Shown piece after piece: positions 1 through 6,656 of a stretch of DNA of 6,687 nucleotides. The stretch's first letter is position 1. Every line of letters begins with the position of its first letter. Where the stretch lies: NCBI GenBank assembly GCA_031280065.1, contig JAITHH010000081.1:1-6687 (forward strand), written 5' to 3'. This DNA is from Treponema sp. GTDB lineage: Bacteria > Spirochaetota > Spirochaetia > Treponematales > Breznakiellaceae. A program made the translations under genes and the position numbers. The notes beneath the pieces are model-generated. The model was given only the letters and a program-made list of their open reading frames with translations, had not been told where the DNA came from and did no database searches.

Positions 1-58
1 GGCTTATCCGCTTCCGCTGCCCGTATTCCATGTCCGTGAAGGTCTGTTGCTTTTTCAT
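1..58 (-). CDS. Transposase N-terminus, IS5-like (partial, runs off window)
   Basis: Nineteen codons are visible, from an ATG at 56-58 to the window edge. The peptide starts MKKQQTFTDMEYGQRKR. From family knowledge, the pattern of a short lead, TFTD, EY and then a basic RKR run is the usual opening of IS5-group transposases, which continue with an REEFL-type helix and a DDE catalytic domain; neither is visible here. No Shine-Dalgarno sequence precedes the ATG. A TATACT box lies only 6 nt upstream (65-70), which would suit a leaderless transcript. The periodic palindrome array at 115-252 lies just upstream and could belong to the end of the same insertion sequence. Identification rests on a short N-terminal resemblance only. 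It could instead be another transposase family, and whether the rest of the gene is intact cannot be judged. Confidence 0.55.
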   Translation of the reverse strand, partial: MKKQQTFTDMEYGQRKRIS

Positions 59-64
59 GCGGTG

Positions 65-93
65 AGTATAGCCTGTTTGGACGATTTAATCAG
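65..93 (-). promoter_or_regulatory. Possible promoter for the transposase
   Basis: A perfect TATACT -10 candidate on the minus strand (65-70) lies 6 nt before the transposase ATG. The -35 region around 87-93 matches the TTGACA consensus poorly. If used, transcription would begin at or next to the start codon, giving a leaderless mRNA, which fits the absence of a ribosome binding site. One hexamer match is weak evidence. Confidence 0.3.
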
Positions 94-114
94 TGCTTCC
101 CTAAGGGATGAGGT

Positions 115-252
115 AGAGACCCTCTAAGCCATAAGGTAGAGCGTCTCTCAGAGCGATTTTTGAGGGTCTCTCATCGCAATCTTAGAGACGCTCTCGCGGC
201 GATCTGAGAGGGTCTCTCATTGCAATCTTAGAGACGCTCTCATGGGAGCGAG
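115..252. repeat. Array of six 11-bp palindromes with exact 23-bp period
   Basis: Six elements of the form AGAG-N3-CTCT start at 115, 138, 161, 184, 207 and 230, that is, every 23 nt exactly. The only arm deviation is T for A at 161. The three central bases alternate between two types: ACC or its complement GGT (elements 1, 3, 5) and ACG or its complement CGT (elements 2, 4, 6). The 12-nt spacers are related but less conserved; CATCGCAATCTT (172-183) and CATTGCAATCTT (218-229) differ by one base. A degenerate seventh unit may precede the array at 92-114, where the spacer AAGGGATGAGGT resembles AAGCCATAAGGT at 126-137. Neighbouring elements can also pair into a 34-nt hairpin (for example 162-195: ten-base arms with one mismatch, twelve-base loop). 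The array lies between the lipoprotein gene and the transposase start. It could be a transposase or regulator binding array, the end of an insertion sequence, or a degenerate intergenic tandem repeat. It is not a CRISPR array, because repeat and spacer are far too short and the spacers resemble each other. Confidence 0.85.
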
Positions 253-264
253 GAGGAACCGCGG

Positions 265-321
265 AAAACACGGAAAGATATATTGAGAATTCCGCGTCCC
301 TGCCGCGCTTTCCGTGGTTTT
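265..321 (-). terminator. Inverted repeat, possible terminator after the lipoprotein gene
   Basis: CACGGAAAG at 269-277 pairs perfectly with CTTTCCGTG at 308-316. A flanking AAAA (265-268) matches TTTT (318-321) after one bulged G. Read on the minus strand, the stem begins about 20 nt after the lipoprotein stop codon and is followed by TTTTCC, as in an intrinsic terminator. It would be roughly bidirectional. The 30-nt loop is long for a terminator and the U tract is short, so it could instead be a dispersed intergenic inverted repeat. Confidence 0.4.
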
Positions 322-339
322 AATCCGGCGCTTGGGAGG

Positions 340-1113
340 CTACCGGGAGTACAGAACCCAATCGCGCAAGCCCGGCACGGCGCTCACGCTGACGGTTACC
401 GCGCCCCGCCCGCCCGATTTGGTTTGACGGGTTTGAATCTGAATGAAGTTCCAGCCCCTGCGTAAGTTAAACGCCGTTTCCACAAACGTTACGGTATAGA
501 CGGTATTTTCAACGGTCTGTTCCACGGAGAAGGCGGCCCGCTCAACCCGCGTACCGGCGGCGGCGTACACCAATTCAACCGTGGTGTCCGTATAATCGGT
601 GTCATAGTTCCCGCTGTACCCGCCATTCTTGAGGCCGTAGTTCCCCGGAGGAGTCCCGGATTGGGCGCCCAGGGGCACGACGTACACGCTTAACGCCGCG
701 CCCCGCACCTCGTTGGACATCTCCACCGGGTGGTCTTCATCGCCCTGGACAATACTCCATATCTTGCTGAAAAAGCCCGTTTCACTGGGCAGACGGTCTT
801 CCGCGATGGTTCCCGGCAGGGTCAGATCGAGGTTCCCCCGGATGATCTGGCCGCTTACCAGCACGCTGCCCAGATCGCCGTTTTCCAATACCGTTAAGCT
901 CCATTCGCCGCTGTCCGCGCTGAATTCCCCGCTGGAATAGAGCCGGATGAGTTTCACCTGCCCGCCGAGTACGAGATTGCCTTCTCCATTTACCGAAGGG
1001 GCGCTGAACGGGTTGGATTCTTCTGAGCCGCAGGCGGCCAGGGCAAAGAGGATCGCGGCCAGGAACGGCAGGGCAGACTCCCCCGCCGCTTTACCGGTCC
1101 GTCTTCTTTTCAA
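340..1113 (-). CDS. Predicted outer/periplasmic lipoprotein, unknown function
   Basis: The 257-residue product has a lipoprotein signal: basic n-region MKRRR, a hydrophobic stretch at about 15-27, and a lipobox L25-A26-A27-C28, so Cys28 should be lipidated and the mature protein anchored to a membrane. After Cys28 comes a short Ser/Glu/Asn linker, then a beta-rich, Gly/Thr/Val-rich sequence with no family I recognise. Alternating Tyr/Val/Thr strands around 140-250 suggest a beta-sandwich. The start codon is TTG (1111-1113); no ATG or GTG lies in this frame between it and the signal peptide, and no clear Shine-Dalgarno is visible. The first 23 nt overlap the end of the EF-G gene in another frame, so translation is probably coupled to EF-G. 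It is the last gene of the presumed operon. The lipoprotein call is firm; any function would be a guess. Confidence 0.8.
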   Translation of the reverse strand: MKRRRTGKAAGESALPFLAAILFALAACGSEESNPFSAPSVNGEGNLVLGGQVKLIRLYSSGEFSADSGEWSLTVLENGDLGSVLVSGQIIRGNLDLTLPGTIAEDRLPSETGFFSKIWSIVQGDEDHPVEMSNEVRGAALSVYVVPLGAQSGTPPGNYGLKNGGYSGNYDTDYTDTTVELVYAAAGTRVERAAFSVEQTVENTVYTVTFVETAFNLRRGWNFIQIQTRQTKSGGRGAVTVSVSAVPGLRDWVLYSR

Positions 1114-3121
1114 AGTGGGAAAATTCCATGGTAAAGACGGCCCGGCCCTGGCTCACCGAGCGCAGGGAGGTCATAAAGCCGAACATCTTGGCCATCGGCG
1201 CTTGGGCCTTCACCTCGTCCCCCGACGGCTTGGAATCCATACTCAGCACCTGCCCCCCCCGCTGGGACATCAGACTGATCGCGTCCCCCACAAATTCCTT
1301 GGGGGAAACCAGATCAACCGCCATGATAGGCTCCAAGAGGATGGGGTCCGCATTCCGGCAGGCCTCGTCCACGCCCATGCTGGCGCAGGCTTCAAACGCA
1401 AACTCGGAACCGGTAAGCTCTGCATAGCGTATGTCCGTTACGGTAACGCCGATGTCGATGCAGGGGTAGCCCAGGACGATCCCGGAATTGCAGGCCCCCT
1501 TCGCGCCCCGCTCCACCGCCTGATAGATCGCGGCGGGAATGGCCTTGTCCTTGACGGCGCAGACGTAGCGGTTCCCCGAACCCCGCGGCAGCGGTTCGGC
1601 CCGCAGCGTCAGGCCCGCGGTGTTTTCCTTGCCCCCAATGGTCCGGGTGAATTCCTCTCGATGCTCAACCGCCTTCGAGATTGATTCCCGGTAGGTTACC
1701 TGGGGATTGCCCACGCGGGCCCCCACCCGGAATTCCTTGAGGATACGGGTTACCAGCACGTCCAGGTGGAGTTCCCCCATGCCGGAGATGATGAGCTGCC
1801 CGGTCTCATCGTTCTCGTGGGTGGTAAAGGTGGGGTCTTCGCGGGAGAGAATGCCTAGTATCTCTTTGAGTTTGTCCCGTTCCGTCATGGTCTTAGGCTC
1901 AATGGAAACCGAGATAACCGGCTCCGGGAAGCGCATCCGTTCAAGCAGCACCGGCCAGCCCTCGCTGCCCACCGTGTCCCCGGTCTGAGCCGTCTTGAGC
2001 CCGATGATCACCCCAATATCCCCGGCGGCCAGCTCCTCCAGGGGCTCGCTCTTGTTGGCGTGCATCCGCAGCAGCCGGTTAGCCCGCTCCCGCTGCCGTT
2101 TTCCCGTGTTGAACAGGACCATCCCGCTGCGGATCGCCCCTGAGTACATCCGCACATAGCAGAGGCTTCCGGCCTCCCGGTCGTTCTGAATCTTGAAAAC
2201 CAGCCCCAGGGGAGGCTTGCGTATGTCGCAGGGAATTTCCAGCTCCTCGCCCTTCTTCGCGTGATGCCCCTTCACCGGCGCGGCCTCGTCCGGCGCGGGA
2301 AGATAGTCAACCGCCGCGTCGATCAGGGGCTGAACCCCCATGTTGCGCCGGGACGCGCCGGCAAGCAGGGGGAATAGGGCCCGCTTGAGGACCGCCGTCC
2401 GCAATTCAGCGCGGATCAGGGCCGCCTCGATGGGCTCCCCGGCCAGGTAGCGCTCGGTTACCAGGTCAGACACGCTGGACAAGGCGTCGATGAGCCGCTC
2501 CCGCCATTCACCGGCCAGGCCTTCCCGCTCCGCGGCGATGGGGCGGCAGTCGAGCATTTCCCCGCCCGAAGCGGCGTCCCAGCGGATTTCCCGCATCTCG
2601 ATAAGGTCGATGACCCCCTCAAAGCCGCCTTCTTTCCCGATGGGAATCTGAATCGCCGCGGTCCGGGCCCCCAGTCTGCTTTCGATATCCGCTAAAACCT
2701 GGAAGAAGTCCGCCCCTACCCGGTCCATCTTGTTCACATAGCCGATACAGGGCACGCCGTAGCGCTCGGCCTGACGCCACACGGTCTCGGTCTGGGGCTC
2801 CACCCCCCGCACCGCGTCGAAGATCGCCACGGCCCCGTCCAGGACGCGCAGGGAGCGTTCCACTTCGGCGGTAAAGTCCACGTGCCCCGGGGTGTCGATG
2901 ATGTTGATCTGGAAGCCCCGCCAATACGCGGTGGTGGCGGCGCTCTGGATGGTGATGCCCCGTTCCTGCTCCTGCTCCATCCAGTCCATGATCGCCTCGC
3001 CGTCATCGACTTCGCCGATCTTGTGGCTCTTGCCGGTATAATAGAGGATACGTTCGGTGGTGGTGGTCTTACCCGCGTCGATGTGGGCCATAATGCCGAT
3101 GTTCCGCATGGTCTTGAGCAT
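1091..3121 (-). CDS. fusA: Elongation factor G paralog (EF-G2-like GTPase)
   Basis: This 676-residue ribosomal translocation/recycling GTPase keeps the EF-G G motifs: AHIDAGKT (12-19), RGIT (54-57), DTPGH (76-80) and NKMD (130-133). Domain II follows (about 295-385), then the [12 protein letters not shown] segment opening domain III (399-410), domain IV (about 475-595) and domain V ending in [10 protein letters not shown] and FTMEFSHF. Length is slightly under the 690-700 usual for EF-G. Two sites are atypical. The G5 region reads GASRRN (255-260) where translocases have GSAFKN-like sequence. The domain IV tip reads YAELTGSE (566-573) where canonical EF-G has YHDVDSSE, so Ala567 replaces the conserved tip histidine. 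Spirochaetes carry two EF-Gs, and the Borrelia EF-G2 is known to act in ribosome recycling rather than translocation; I infer this is that type. AAAGGA at 3129-3134 sits 7 nt before the ATG and overlaps the cyclase stop, indicating coupling in an operon. Confidence 0.93.
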   Translation of the reverse strand: MLKTMRNIGIMAHIDAGKTTTTERILYYTGKSHKIGEVDDGEAIMDWMEQEQERGITIQSAATTAYWRGFQINIIDTPGHVDFTAEVERSLRVLDGAVAIFDAVRGVEPQTETVWRQAERYGVPCIGYVNKMDRVGADFFQVLADIESRLGARTAAIQIPIGKEGGFEGVIDLIEMREIRWDAASGGEMLDCRPIAAEREGLAGEWRERLIDALSSVSDLVTERYLAGEPIEAALIRAELRTAVLKRALFPLLAGASRRNMGVQPLIDAAVDYLPAPDEAAPVKGHHAKKGEELEIPCDIRKPPLGLVFKIQNDREAGSLCYVRMYSGAIRSGMVLFNTGKRQRERANRLLRMHANKSEPLEELAAGDIGVIIGLKTAQTGDTVGSEGWPVLLERMRFPEPVISVSIEPKTMTERDKLKEILGILSREDPTFTTHENDETGQLIISGMGELHLDVLVTRILKEFRVGARVGNPQVTYRESISKAVEHREEFTRTIGGKENTAGLTLRAEPLPRGSGNRYVCAVKDKAIPAAIYQAVERGAKGACNSGIVLGYPCIDIGVTVTDIRYAELTGSEFAFEACASMGVDEACRNADPILLEPIMAVDLVSPKEFVGDAISLMSQRGGQVLSMDSKPSGDEVKAQAPMAKMFGFMTSLRSVSQGRAVFTMEFSHFEKKTDR

Positions 3122-3132
3122 GGAGGATTCCT

Positions 3133-4638
3133 TTACTTTTTGCCCGAATGAATGGTCATTGCCATCTTCTCTTGGTTCGCCTTGATGAGATAGTACCAGA
3201 GGGTCTTCTTCTTGGTCAGTTCCGGGCTCTTGCGGCCCATGGCGCGGAGTTTCTCATACACGTTCACCGCGTTTTTGGCCGCGAGAAAGGCTTTGAAATT
3301 GGCCTCGGTGAATACCTGGTTGGCCTTTTGGTCTACTTCCCGGTCAATGGAGGCTTGAAATTCCTCCAAAAGCTGTTCGTATTTGCCGGTAACGCCCCGC
3401 GCATAGTCGAGGATCAGCCGGTCAAAGCGGGGAATGAGCTGCATGATTTCGATGATACGGCGGAGCAGTTCCACCGCCGCCGGGTAATCCTCGTCGTTCA
3501 GGTAGTGCTTGAGGATCATCCGGCATATCTGCTGAAACGAGCCGTTGTTCAGGGTCTGCATCCCGTTTACCGGCTCGGAAGGGGTTACGGTAAAGGGCGG
3601 CATCACCTGGACGGCCTTGTACAAAAGGCCGATCAGGTCGGTAAGGATACGCTGCTCCCAGAGGTTTTCCTTGATCGAGTTGAACAGCCGGTTTAAGTCC
3701 TCGCTCACCTGCTCCTTGTACCGGTCTTCTTTCCGGTATACCGCCTCGCAGGTGGGCAGGAGCACCCCTTTGAATTCAATGTTCCCCGTGTCGAGGAAGT
3801 ACACCGCGTCGTTCTTGTACAGCGAGCATTTTTCCACGGCGTTTTCCTTGACAAAGCTCATCTGCACCTGCTTGGAGAGCATGATCCGGGACTCGACCGG
3901 GGACAGCTCATTAGCCCTGGTCTGGAGGCGCGCCCCGGTATTGAGGAGAAAGCCCGACAGGTTCCCCTGTTCGGTGATGATCAGGGGGACCGAGGTATTC
4001 CCCCCGGTGATTCCCGCGGAAACTTCAAAGGCCGGCAAAGCGGCCGTTTCCCCGCTCCGCTGGGTAGAAATCCGGGGGTCCGCGACGACGTTGGTCTTGG
4101 CAAAGTAATCGATGATACAGAGCGCCGACATGAGGGCGTCCGTGGCCGAGGCCGCCACCACCACGATCTCGTCACCCCGCTCCCGCTGGCACACCGCGCA
4201 GCATTGGGCGCAAATATCCCGTATTTCCAGGTTGATTGCCCGGTCGAGGATGTGGAGCATGGACAGGTTCTTCCGGGAATCCTGGCAGAACTTGGTATAG
4301 CCGTGTATGTCCAGCATGGCCACATAGAGGTTGGATATGGAGAGGGTCCGCTTGAGGTCCCCCGCGTCGGGGAAGACTTTGTCGGGGATAACCAGTTCCC
4401 GCCATATCTTCTTATGGGCAGCCGGGCTGATACCGGCGAAAAACCCCCAGTTGAGCCGCTTGATGAGTTCAAAGGCGCGCATCACTGCGGGGAAGGCCCG
4501 TTTGTTTTGGATAACCGCCGGGGCGAATGCCTTTAAAGCCGAGAAGGTGCTGATCTCCCGGCTGATAACCCGGTCATACAGGAAGGAGAACAGTTCATAT
4601 TCCGATACGGCATCGTTATATTCGTTTATATCTTTCAC
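3133..4638 (-). CDS. Class III nucleotidyl cyclase-like protein
   Basis: The 501-residue protein has no signal peptide or membrane segment, so it is probably cytoplasmic. Residues about 103-260 fit the class III adenylate/guanylate cyclase fold. [14 protein letters not shown] supplies the first metal-binding Asp (D110). RGDEIVV supplies the second (D156). AGITGG (208-213) matches the central glycine-rich strand. NTGARLQ (233-239) carries the Asn and Arg (N233, R237) that normally contact substrate. The usual substrate-selecting Lys before GDE appears to be Arg154 or Arg152, so base specificity cannot be assigned and activity is not assured. The N-terminal 100 and C-terminal 240 residues are mostly helical with no domain I recognise; the far end is Lys-rich. 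It starts at GTG (4636-4638) with only a weak AAGAAG ribosome site, behind a good extended -10 promoter, and is the first gene of a likely operon with EF-G and the lipoprotein. Confidence 0.75.
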   Translation of the reverse strand: MKDINEYNDAVSEYELFSFLYDRVISREISTFSALKAFAPAVIQNKRAFPAVMRAFELIKRLNWGFFAGISPAAHKKIWRELVIPDKVFPDAGDLKRTLSISNLYVAMLDIHGYTKFCQDSRKNLSMLHILDRAINLEIRDICAQCCAVCQRERGDEIVVVAASATDALMSALCIIDYFAKTNVVADPRISTQRSGETAALPAFEVSAGITGGNTSVPLIITEQGNLSGFLLNTGARLQTRANELSPVESRIMLSKQVQMSFVKENAVEKCSLYKNDAVYFLDTGNIEFKGVLLPTCEAVYRKEDRYKEQVSEDLNRLFNSIKENLWEQRILTDLIGLLYKAVQVMPPFTVTPSEPVNGMQTLNNGSFQQICRMILKHYLNDEDYPAAVELLRRIIEIMQLIPRFDRLILDYARGVTGKYEQLLEEFQASIDREVDQKANQVFTEANFKAFLAAKNAVNVYEKLRAMGRKSPELTKKKTLWYYLIKANQEKMAMTIHSGKK

Positions 4639-4969
4639 GGCGCACTTCTTTACAGGTGATATGAAGAGTATACCACAGGCGGTTTTTTATTTATAGGGTG
4701 AATCTCTGTCCCCGCCCAACAACCGCGCCCGCCAGGGCGTTGACGGAGTGCTGCGGCCCGGCGTAGCGCTCGCAATACCCCATGCTCTCCCACCTGCGCG
4801 AAGGCTTTAGCCTGAGCGGTGCGCGCCGGTTCGCCTTATTCCATCCCTCCCCCAGTAAAAAAACGCTCTCCGGCCTTCCGCAGGGGAAACTCCCCCAAAG
4901 TACCAGCAGGAAAACGCCGCTCAGTTTCGCGGGCCACGCCCGCCGGAAGCGGCCCGGTTCCGCGGCTGA
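4639..4969. other. Non-coding stretch between the retroelement and the cyclase operon
   Basis: I see no convincing gene in these 331 nt. It contains the cyclase promoter at its left end and several small GC-rich hairpins: GCGGGC-CAC-GCCCGC at 4929-4943, GGGGA-AAC-TCCCC at 4883-4895 and AGGCT-TT-AGCCT at 4802-4813. None is followed by a proper U tract, so no clear terminator for the RT/TR transcript is visible. The hairpin at 4929-4943 lies about 45 nt past the TR stop codon and may be part of the 3' structure of the template RNA. The reverse transcriptase frame stays open after its TGA until a TAA at 4691-4693, but no good start exists there except a 30-codon ATG frame at 4691-4783, which I do not call a gene. 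Confidence 0.6.
4667..4695 (-). promoter_or_regulatory. Extended -10 promoter of the cyclase/EF-G operon
   Basis: On the minus strand TGGTATACT (4667-4675) gives a TG-N extended -10 with hexamer TATACT at 4667-4672. At 17-bp spacing the -35 region (4690-4695) reads TATAAA, a poor match, but extended -10 promoters tolerate this. The A/T-rich run just upstream (4682-4695) stands out from GC-rich surroundings. Predicted transcription start is near 4660, giving a leader of about 20 nt before the GTG at 4638. Confidence 0.6.
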
Positions 4970-6112
4970 TCAACATTCCGCGGGGCTCAGGGACGAACCA
5001 GCCGGAAGCCCAGGTTGTTGTTCCGGTTGGACGGGCCGTTGCTGTTCCGGTTCGCGGAACGGAGGTTCCGCGCATCGTTGTTCCAAGACCCGCCGCGTTT
5101 CACGCGGTTCGTGCCGGAAGCCGCCCCCGTATTCACACACTCGCTTGCGTAATCCATTGGTCCGGGCAAGGCTGACCGCCGCGAAGACGCTCAAAGCCCG
5201 TTCCGCCGCTTTTGCTTCGGTAATCGCGCCGCCCTGGAGGGACGCCTCGATTTCCGCCATGCGCTCAATGACCCGCCGCCGCGACTTCTGCGGCAGGTAG
5301 ATTCCCCCCCGCTTGATCAGAAAGCCCAGAAACGGGAGGCCCGCCCCGGTATCCCCAAAGACCGGCGGTTTGAGGGCCAGGCGCAATTCACCCGAAACAG
5401 AGGCGGAAATTGCCGCGTACATCCCCTGGAGCGCGGCCCGTGACGGCGCCCACAGCGCAAAGTCGTCCATGTAGCGGCAGTACGCGGCGGGACGCAGCTT
5501 TTCCAGGACAAAGTGATCGAGGCCGGCAAGGTACAGGTTGGCGAAATACTGGCTCGTGAGGTTGCCGATGGGGACGCCCCTGCCCGGCGCGGTTTCGTAA
5601 CTGTCGATGATGCCGTCCAGAAGGGCGATTACCCGGATGTCCTTGATAAGCCGCCGCAGTTGGGTCTTGAGGACGCCGTGGTCAATCGAGTCGAAGTAGC
5701 CGCGGATGTCGAGTTTGAGGTAATACGGACGGGCGCGGCACTGTTTGAAGGCGTAACGCACCGCGGCGTGGGTTCCTTTTCCCTTGCGGCAGGCGTAGCT
5801 GTGGCAGATCATGGGGCGCTCGAACAGGCTTTCCAGGGGATTGATGATCGCGTGGTGCAGTATCCGCTGTTCAACGGGCGCGGTGCTGATGACGCGGAGT
5901 TTGGGGTCGGTGATGAGGAAGGAGCGGTAGCCGCCCCAGCCGCAGTCCAGGGCGATGAGTTTCTCCCGCAGGGCGGCGAGGTTTGCCCCGGCGTTCCGGC
6001 AAAAGTGAATCACGCCGGGGCTGGAGCGGATTCCCCGGATTGCCTGGAGAAAGGCGAGGCGGATGTTGGTGTAACCGGTTATCTGCTCAAAAAGGCCGTT
6101 GACCCGTTTCAT
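4970..6112 (-). CDS. DGR-type reverse transcriptase
   Basis: The 380-residue RNA-directed DNA polymerase should copy the adjacent template repeat into cDNA with adenine-directed errors. Visible RT motifs: the KLRVISTAPVEQRIL region (71-85), YLKLDIRGYFDSIDH with catalytic Asp135 (131-145), the DGR hallmark IGNLTSQ (182-188), the active site YMDD with Asp216/Asp217 (214-217), LKPPVFGD (247-254) and LPFLGFLI (259-266). The IGNLTSQ form, as opposed to the group II intron or retron version, identifies a DGR enzyme. The start is the ATG at 6110-6112, within the last 26 nt of the HRDC gene and preceded by AGGAG at 6123-6127; the frame is open further upstream but overlaps HRDC. RTs of this class are usually near 330 residues. 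Here residues about 326-380 are encoded by the TR in another frame and form a Pro/Gln/Glu/Arg-rich tail without family resemblance. Confidence 0.93.
   Translation of the reverse strand: MKRVNGLFEQITGYTNIRLAFLQAIRGIRSSPGVIHFCRNAGANLAALREKLIALDCGWGGYRSFLITDPKLRVISTAPVEQRILHHAIINPLESLFERPMICHSYACRKGKGTHAAVRYAFKQCRARPYYLKLDIRGYFDSIDHGVLKTQLRRLIKDIRVIALLDGIIDSYETAPGRGVPIGNLTSQYFANLYLAGLDHFVLEKLRPAAYCRYMDDFALWAPSRAALQGMYAAISASVSGELRLALKPPVFGDTGAGLPFLGFLIKRGGIYLPQKSRRRVIERMAEIEASLQGGAITEAKAAERALSVFAAVSLARTNGLRKRVCEYGGGFRHEPRETRRVLEQRCAEPPFREPEQQRPVQPEQQPGLPAGSSLSPAEC
4985..5135 (-). repeat. DGR template repeat (TR), edges approximate
   Basis: Read on the minus strand in the frame ending with TGA at 4987-4989, this segment encodes a typical C-terminus of the FGE-sulfatase/C-type-lectin variable proteins: SGTNRVKRGGSW, then NNDARNLRSANRNSNG, then NNNLGFRLVRP and stop. 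Between the Trp (5083-5085) and LGFRL there are ten AAC codons plus one AGC, at the alternating positions where DGR targets vary. AAC codons allow many amino acids after adenine mutagenesis but cannot become stop codons. The other two frames show no such organisation. It has no upstream body of an FGE-fold protein, so it is a template, not a variable copy. It overlaps the end of the RT gene, whose own TGA lies 17 nt further on, so it is presumably transcribed on the same RNA. Exact ends cannot be set without the matching variable repeat. Confidence 0.88.
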
Positions 6113-6647
6113 CCTGAGTCTGCTCCTGTTCCGGTTCCCCGTGGCTGTTGGAATCGCCGCTTCCTGCGCCGCTGGAAGCGCCGTGTTCCGCGAATAGTTT
6201 GAGGAAGGCCGGGCCGTACTGACGGGCGCGGGATTCGCCGATGCCCGCGATGGCCAGGAGGTCTTTGGCGGTACGGGGCGGTTTTTTGACCAGGGCGGCG
6301 AGCTGTTCGTTGGTGAACACGGCGTAGACGGGGATTCCGGCTTTTTCGGCGAGGTCTTTGCGCAGGGCGCGGAGTTTGTCGAAGAGGGCGTATTCGGCGC
6401 TGTTGAGGACTTCGCGGTAATCGATGCGGGGGGCGGGAGTCCCGGCAGCGGCGCTGGGCGGGGCGTTTTTGCCATCGCAGGCGTATTCCACGAGGAAGAC
6501 CCAGCCGGCGCCGTGTTCGCCGTCTATGAGGCGTTTTTCGACGTTGATGATCCGGCGGGAGCGCAGGAAGGCGTTGAGTTCATCGGCGGCTGATTTTTCA
6601 CCGAAGGGGCTGATAAAGAAGCTGCAATACTGTGTTAGCAGGGCCAT
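6087..6647 (-). CDS. HRDC-domain accessory protein of the DGR
   Basis: The 186-residue protein has an N-terminal module (about 1-55; ELNAFLRSRRIINVEKR, then GWVFLVEY) of the kind often seen ahead of HRDC domains in small DGR-associated proteins. An Ala/Pro linker (61-73) leads to an HRDC domain (about 85-152): EYALFDKLRALRKDLAEK, then IPVYAVFTNEQL, then LLAIAGIGESRARQYG. HRDC is a helical nucleic-acid-binding domain known from RecQ helicases and RNase D; no helicase or nuclease domain is attached here. The last 30 residues are a low-complexity Gly/Ser then Glu/Gln tail. Position directly before the RT gene, with a 26-nt overlap, suggests coupled expression and the role of the missing Avd: binding template RNA/cDNA or the RT. 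That role is inference. The ATG at 6645-6647 has GGAGGA (6651-6656) 3 nt upstream. Confidence 0.88.
   Translation of the reverse strand: MALLTQYCSFFISPFGEKSAADELNAFLRSRRIINVEKRLIDGEHGAGWVFLVEYACDGKNAPPSAAAGTPAPRIDYREVLNSAEYALFDKLRALRKDLAEKAGIPVYAVFTNEQLAALVKKPPRTAKDLLAIAGIGESRARQYGPAFLKLFAEHGASSGAGSGDSNSHGEPEQEQTQDETGQRPF
6123..6127 (-). promoter_or_regulatory. Ribosome binding site fixing the RT start
   Basis: AGGAG on the minus strand lies 10 nt before the ATG at 6110-6112, inside the coding sequence of the HRDC gene. It supports the internal start, giving an N-terminus MKRVNGLFEQ that matches the usual beginning of DGR reverse transcriptases. It argues against the longer frame, which begins at 6475 and has a proline-rich shadow sequence. 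Confidence 0.65.
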
Positions 6648-6650
6648 GAT

Positions 6651-6656
6651 TCCTCC
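6651..6656 (-). promoter_or_regulatory. Ribosome binding site of the HRDC gene
   Basis: GGAGGA on the minus strand, within TTGGAGGAATC, stands 3 nt before the ATG at 6645-6647. The spacing is short but the match is strong. No promoter is visible in the remaining 31 nt of the window, so the transcript probably starts further upstream. Confidence 0.6.

Larger units (their letters stand above)
4985..6647 (-). mobile_element. Diversity-generating retroelement cassette (HRDC-RT-TR)
   Basis: Three components follow each other on one strand without gaps: HRDC accessory gene, DGR reverse transcriptase, template repeat. The arrangement differs from the phage BPP-1 type (target, Avd, TR, RT) because the TR follows the RT and HRDC replaces Avd; HRDC accessories are known in a minority of DGRs. 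No variable repeat or target gene lies within the window on either strand. The target may lie upstream beyond 6687 or be remote. The system retargets information into a gene by mutagenic retrohoming and is not itself expected to transpose. Confidence 0.88.

Noticed and set aside
115..241. Possible CRISPR array
   Set aside because: Repeats are only 11 bp and spacers 12 bp. Spacers resemble one another and no cas gene is present. It is a tandem repeat with palindromic cores.
947..1684. Plus-strand open frames across the EF-G, cyclase and RT genes (for example 947-1684, 3148-3696, 5513-6202)
   Set aside because: They are antisense shadows of well-supported minus-strand genes in GC-rich DNA. Their products show no recognisable domains.
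4691..4783. Thirty-codon ATG frame (starting MGYCERYAGP)
   Set aside because: A purine-rich GGGAGA precedes it, but the product is short, with no family resemblance, in a GC-rich stretch where open frames are common.
4987..5169. Independent 60-residue gene ending LGFRLVRP
   Set aside because: It is only the C-terminal tip of a large fold, with no ribosome site, and adenine-rich codons placed as in a template repeat. It is better read as the DGR TR than as an expressed protein.
5042..6137. Shared 12-mer CTGTTCCGGTTC at 5042-5053 (TR) and 6126-6137 (HRDC gene tail)
   Set aside because: The match ends abruptly on both sides and codes for low-complexity Glu/Pro/Gln/Asn. It is probably chance, not a second template or variable repeat.
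6113..6475. Long N-terminal extension of the reverse transcriptase (start at 6475)
   Set aside because: This part overlaps the HRDC gene in another frame, is a Pro/Thr/Ser-rich shadow, and the ATG at 6112 has a ribosome site and a standard DGR-RT N-terminus.
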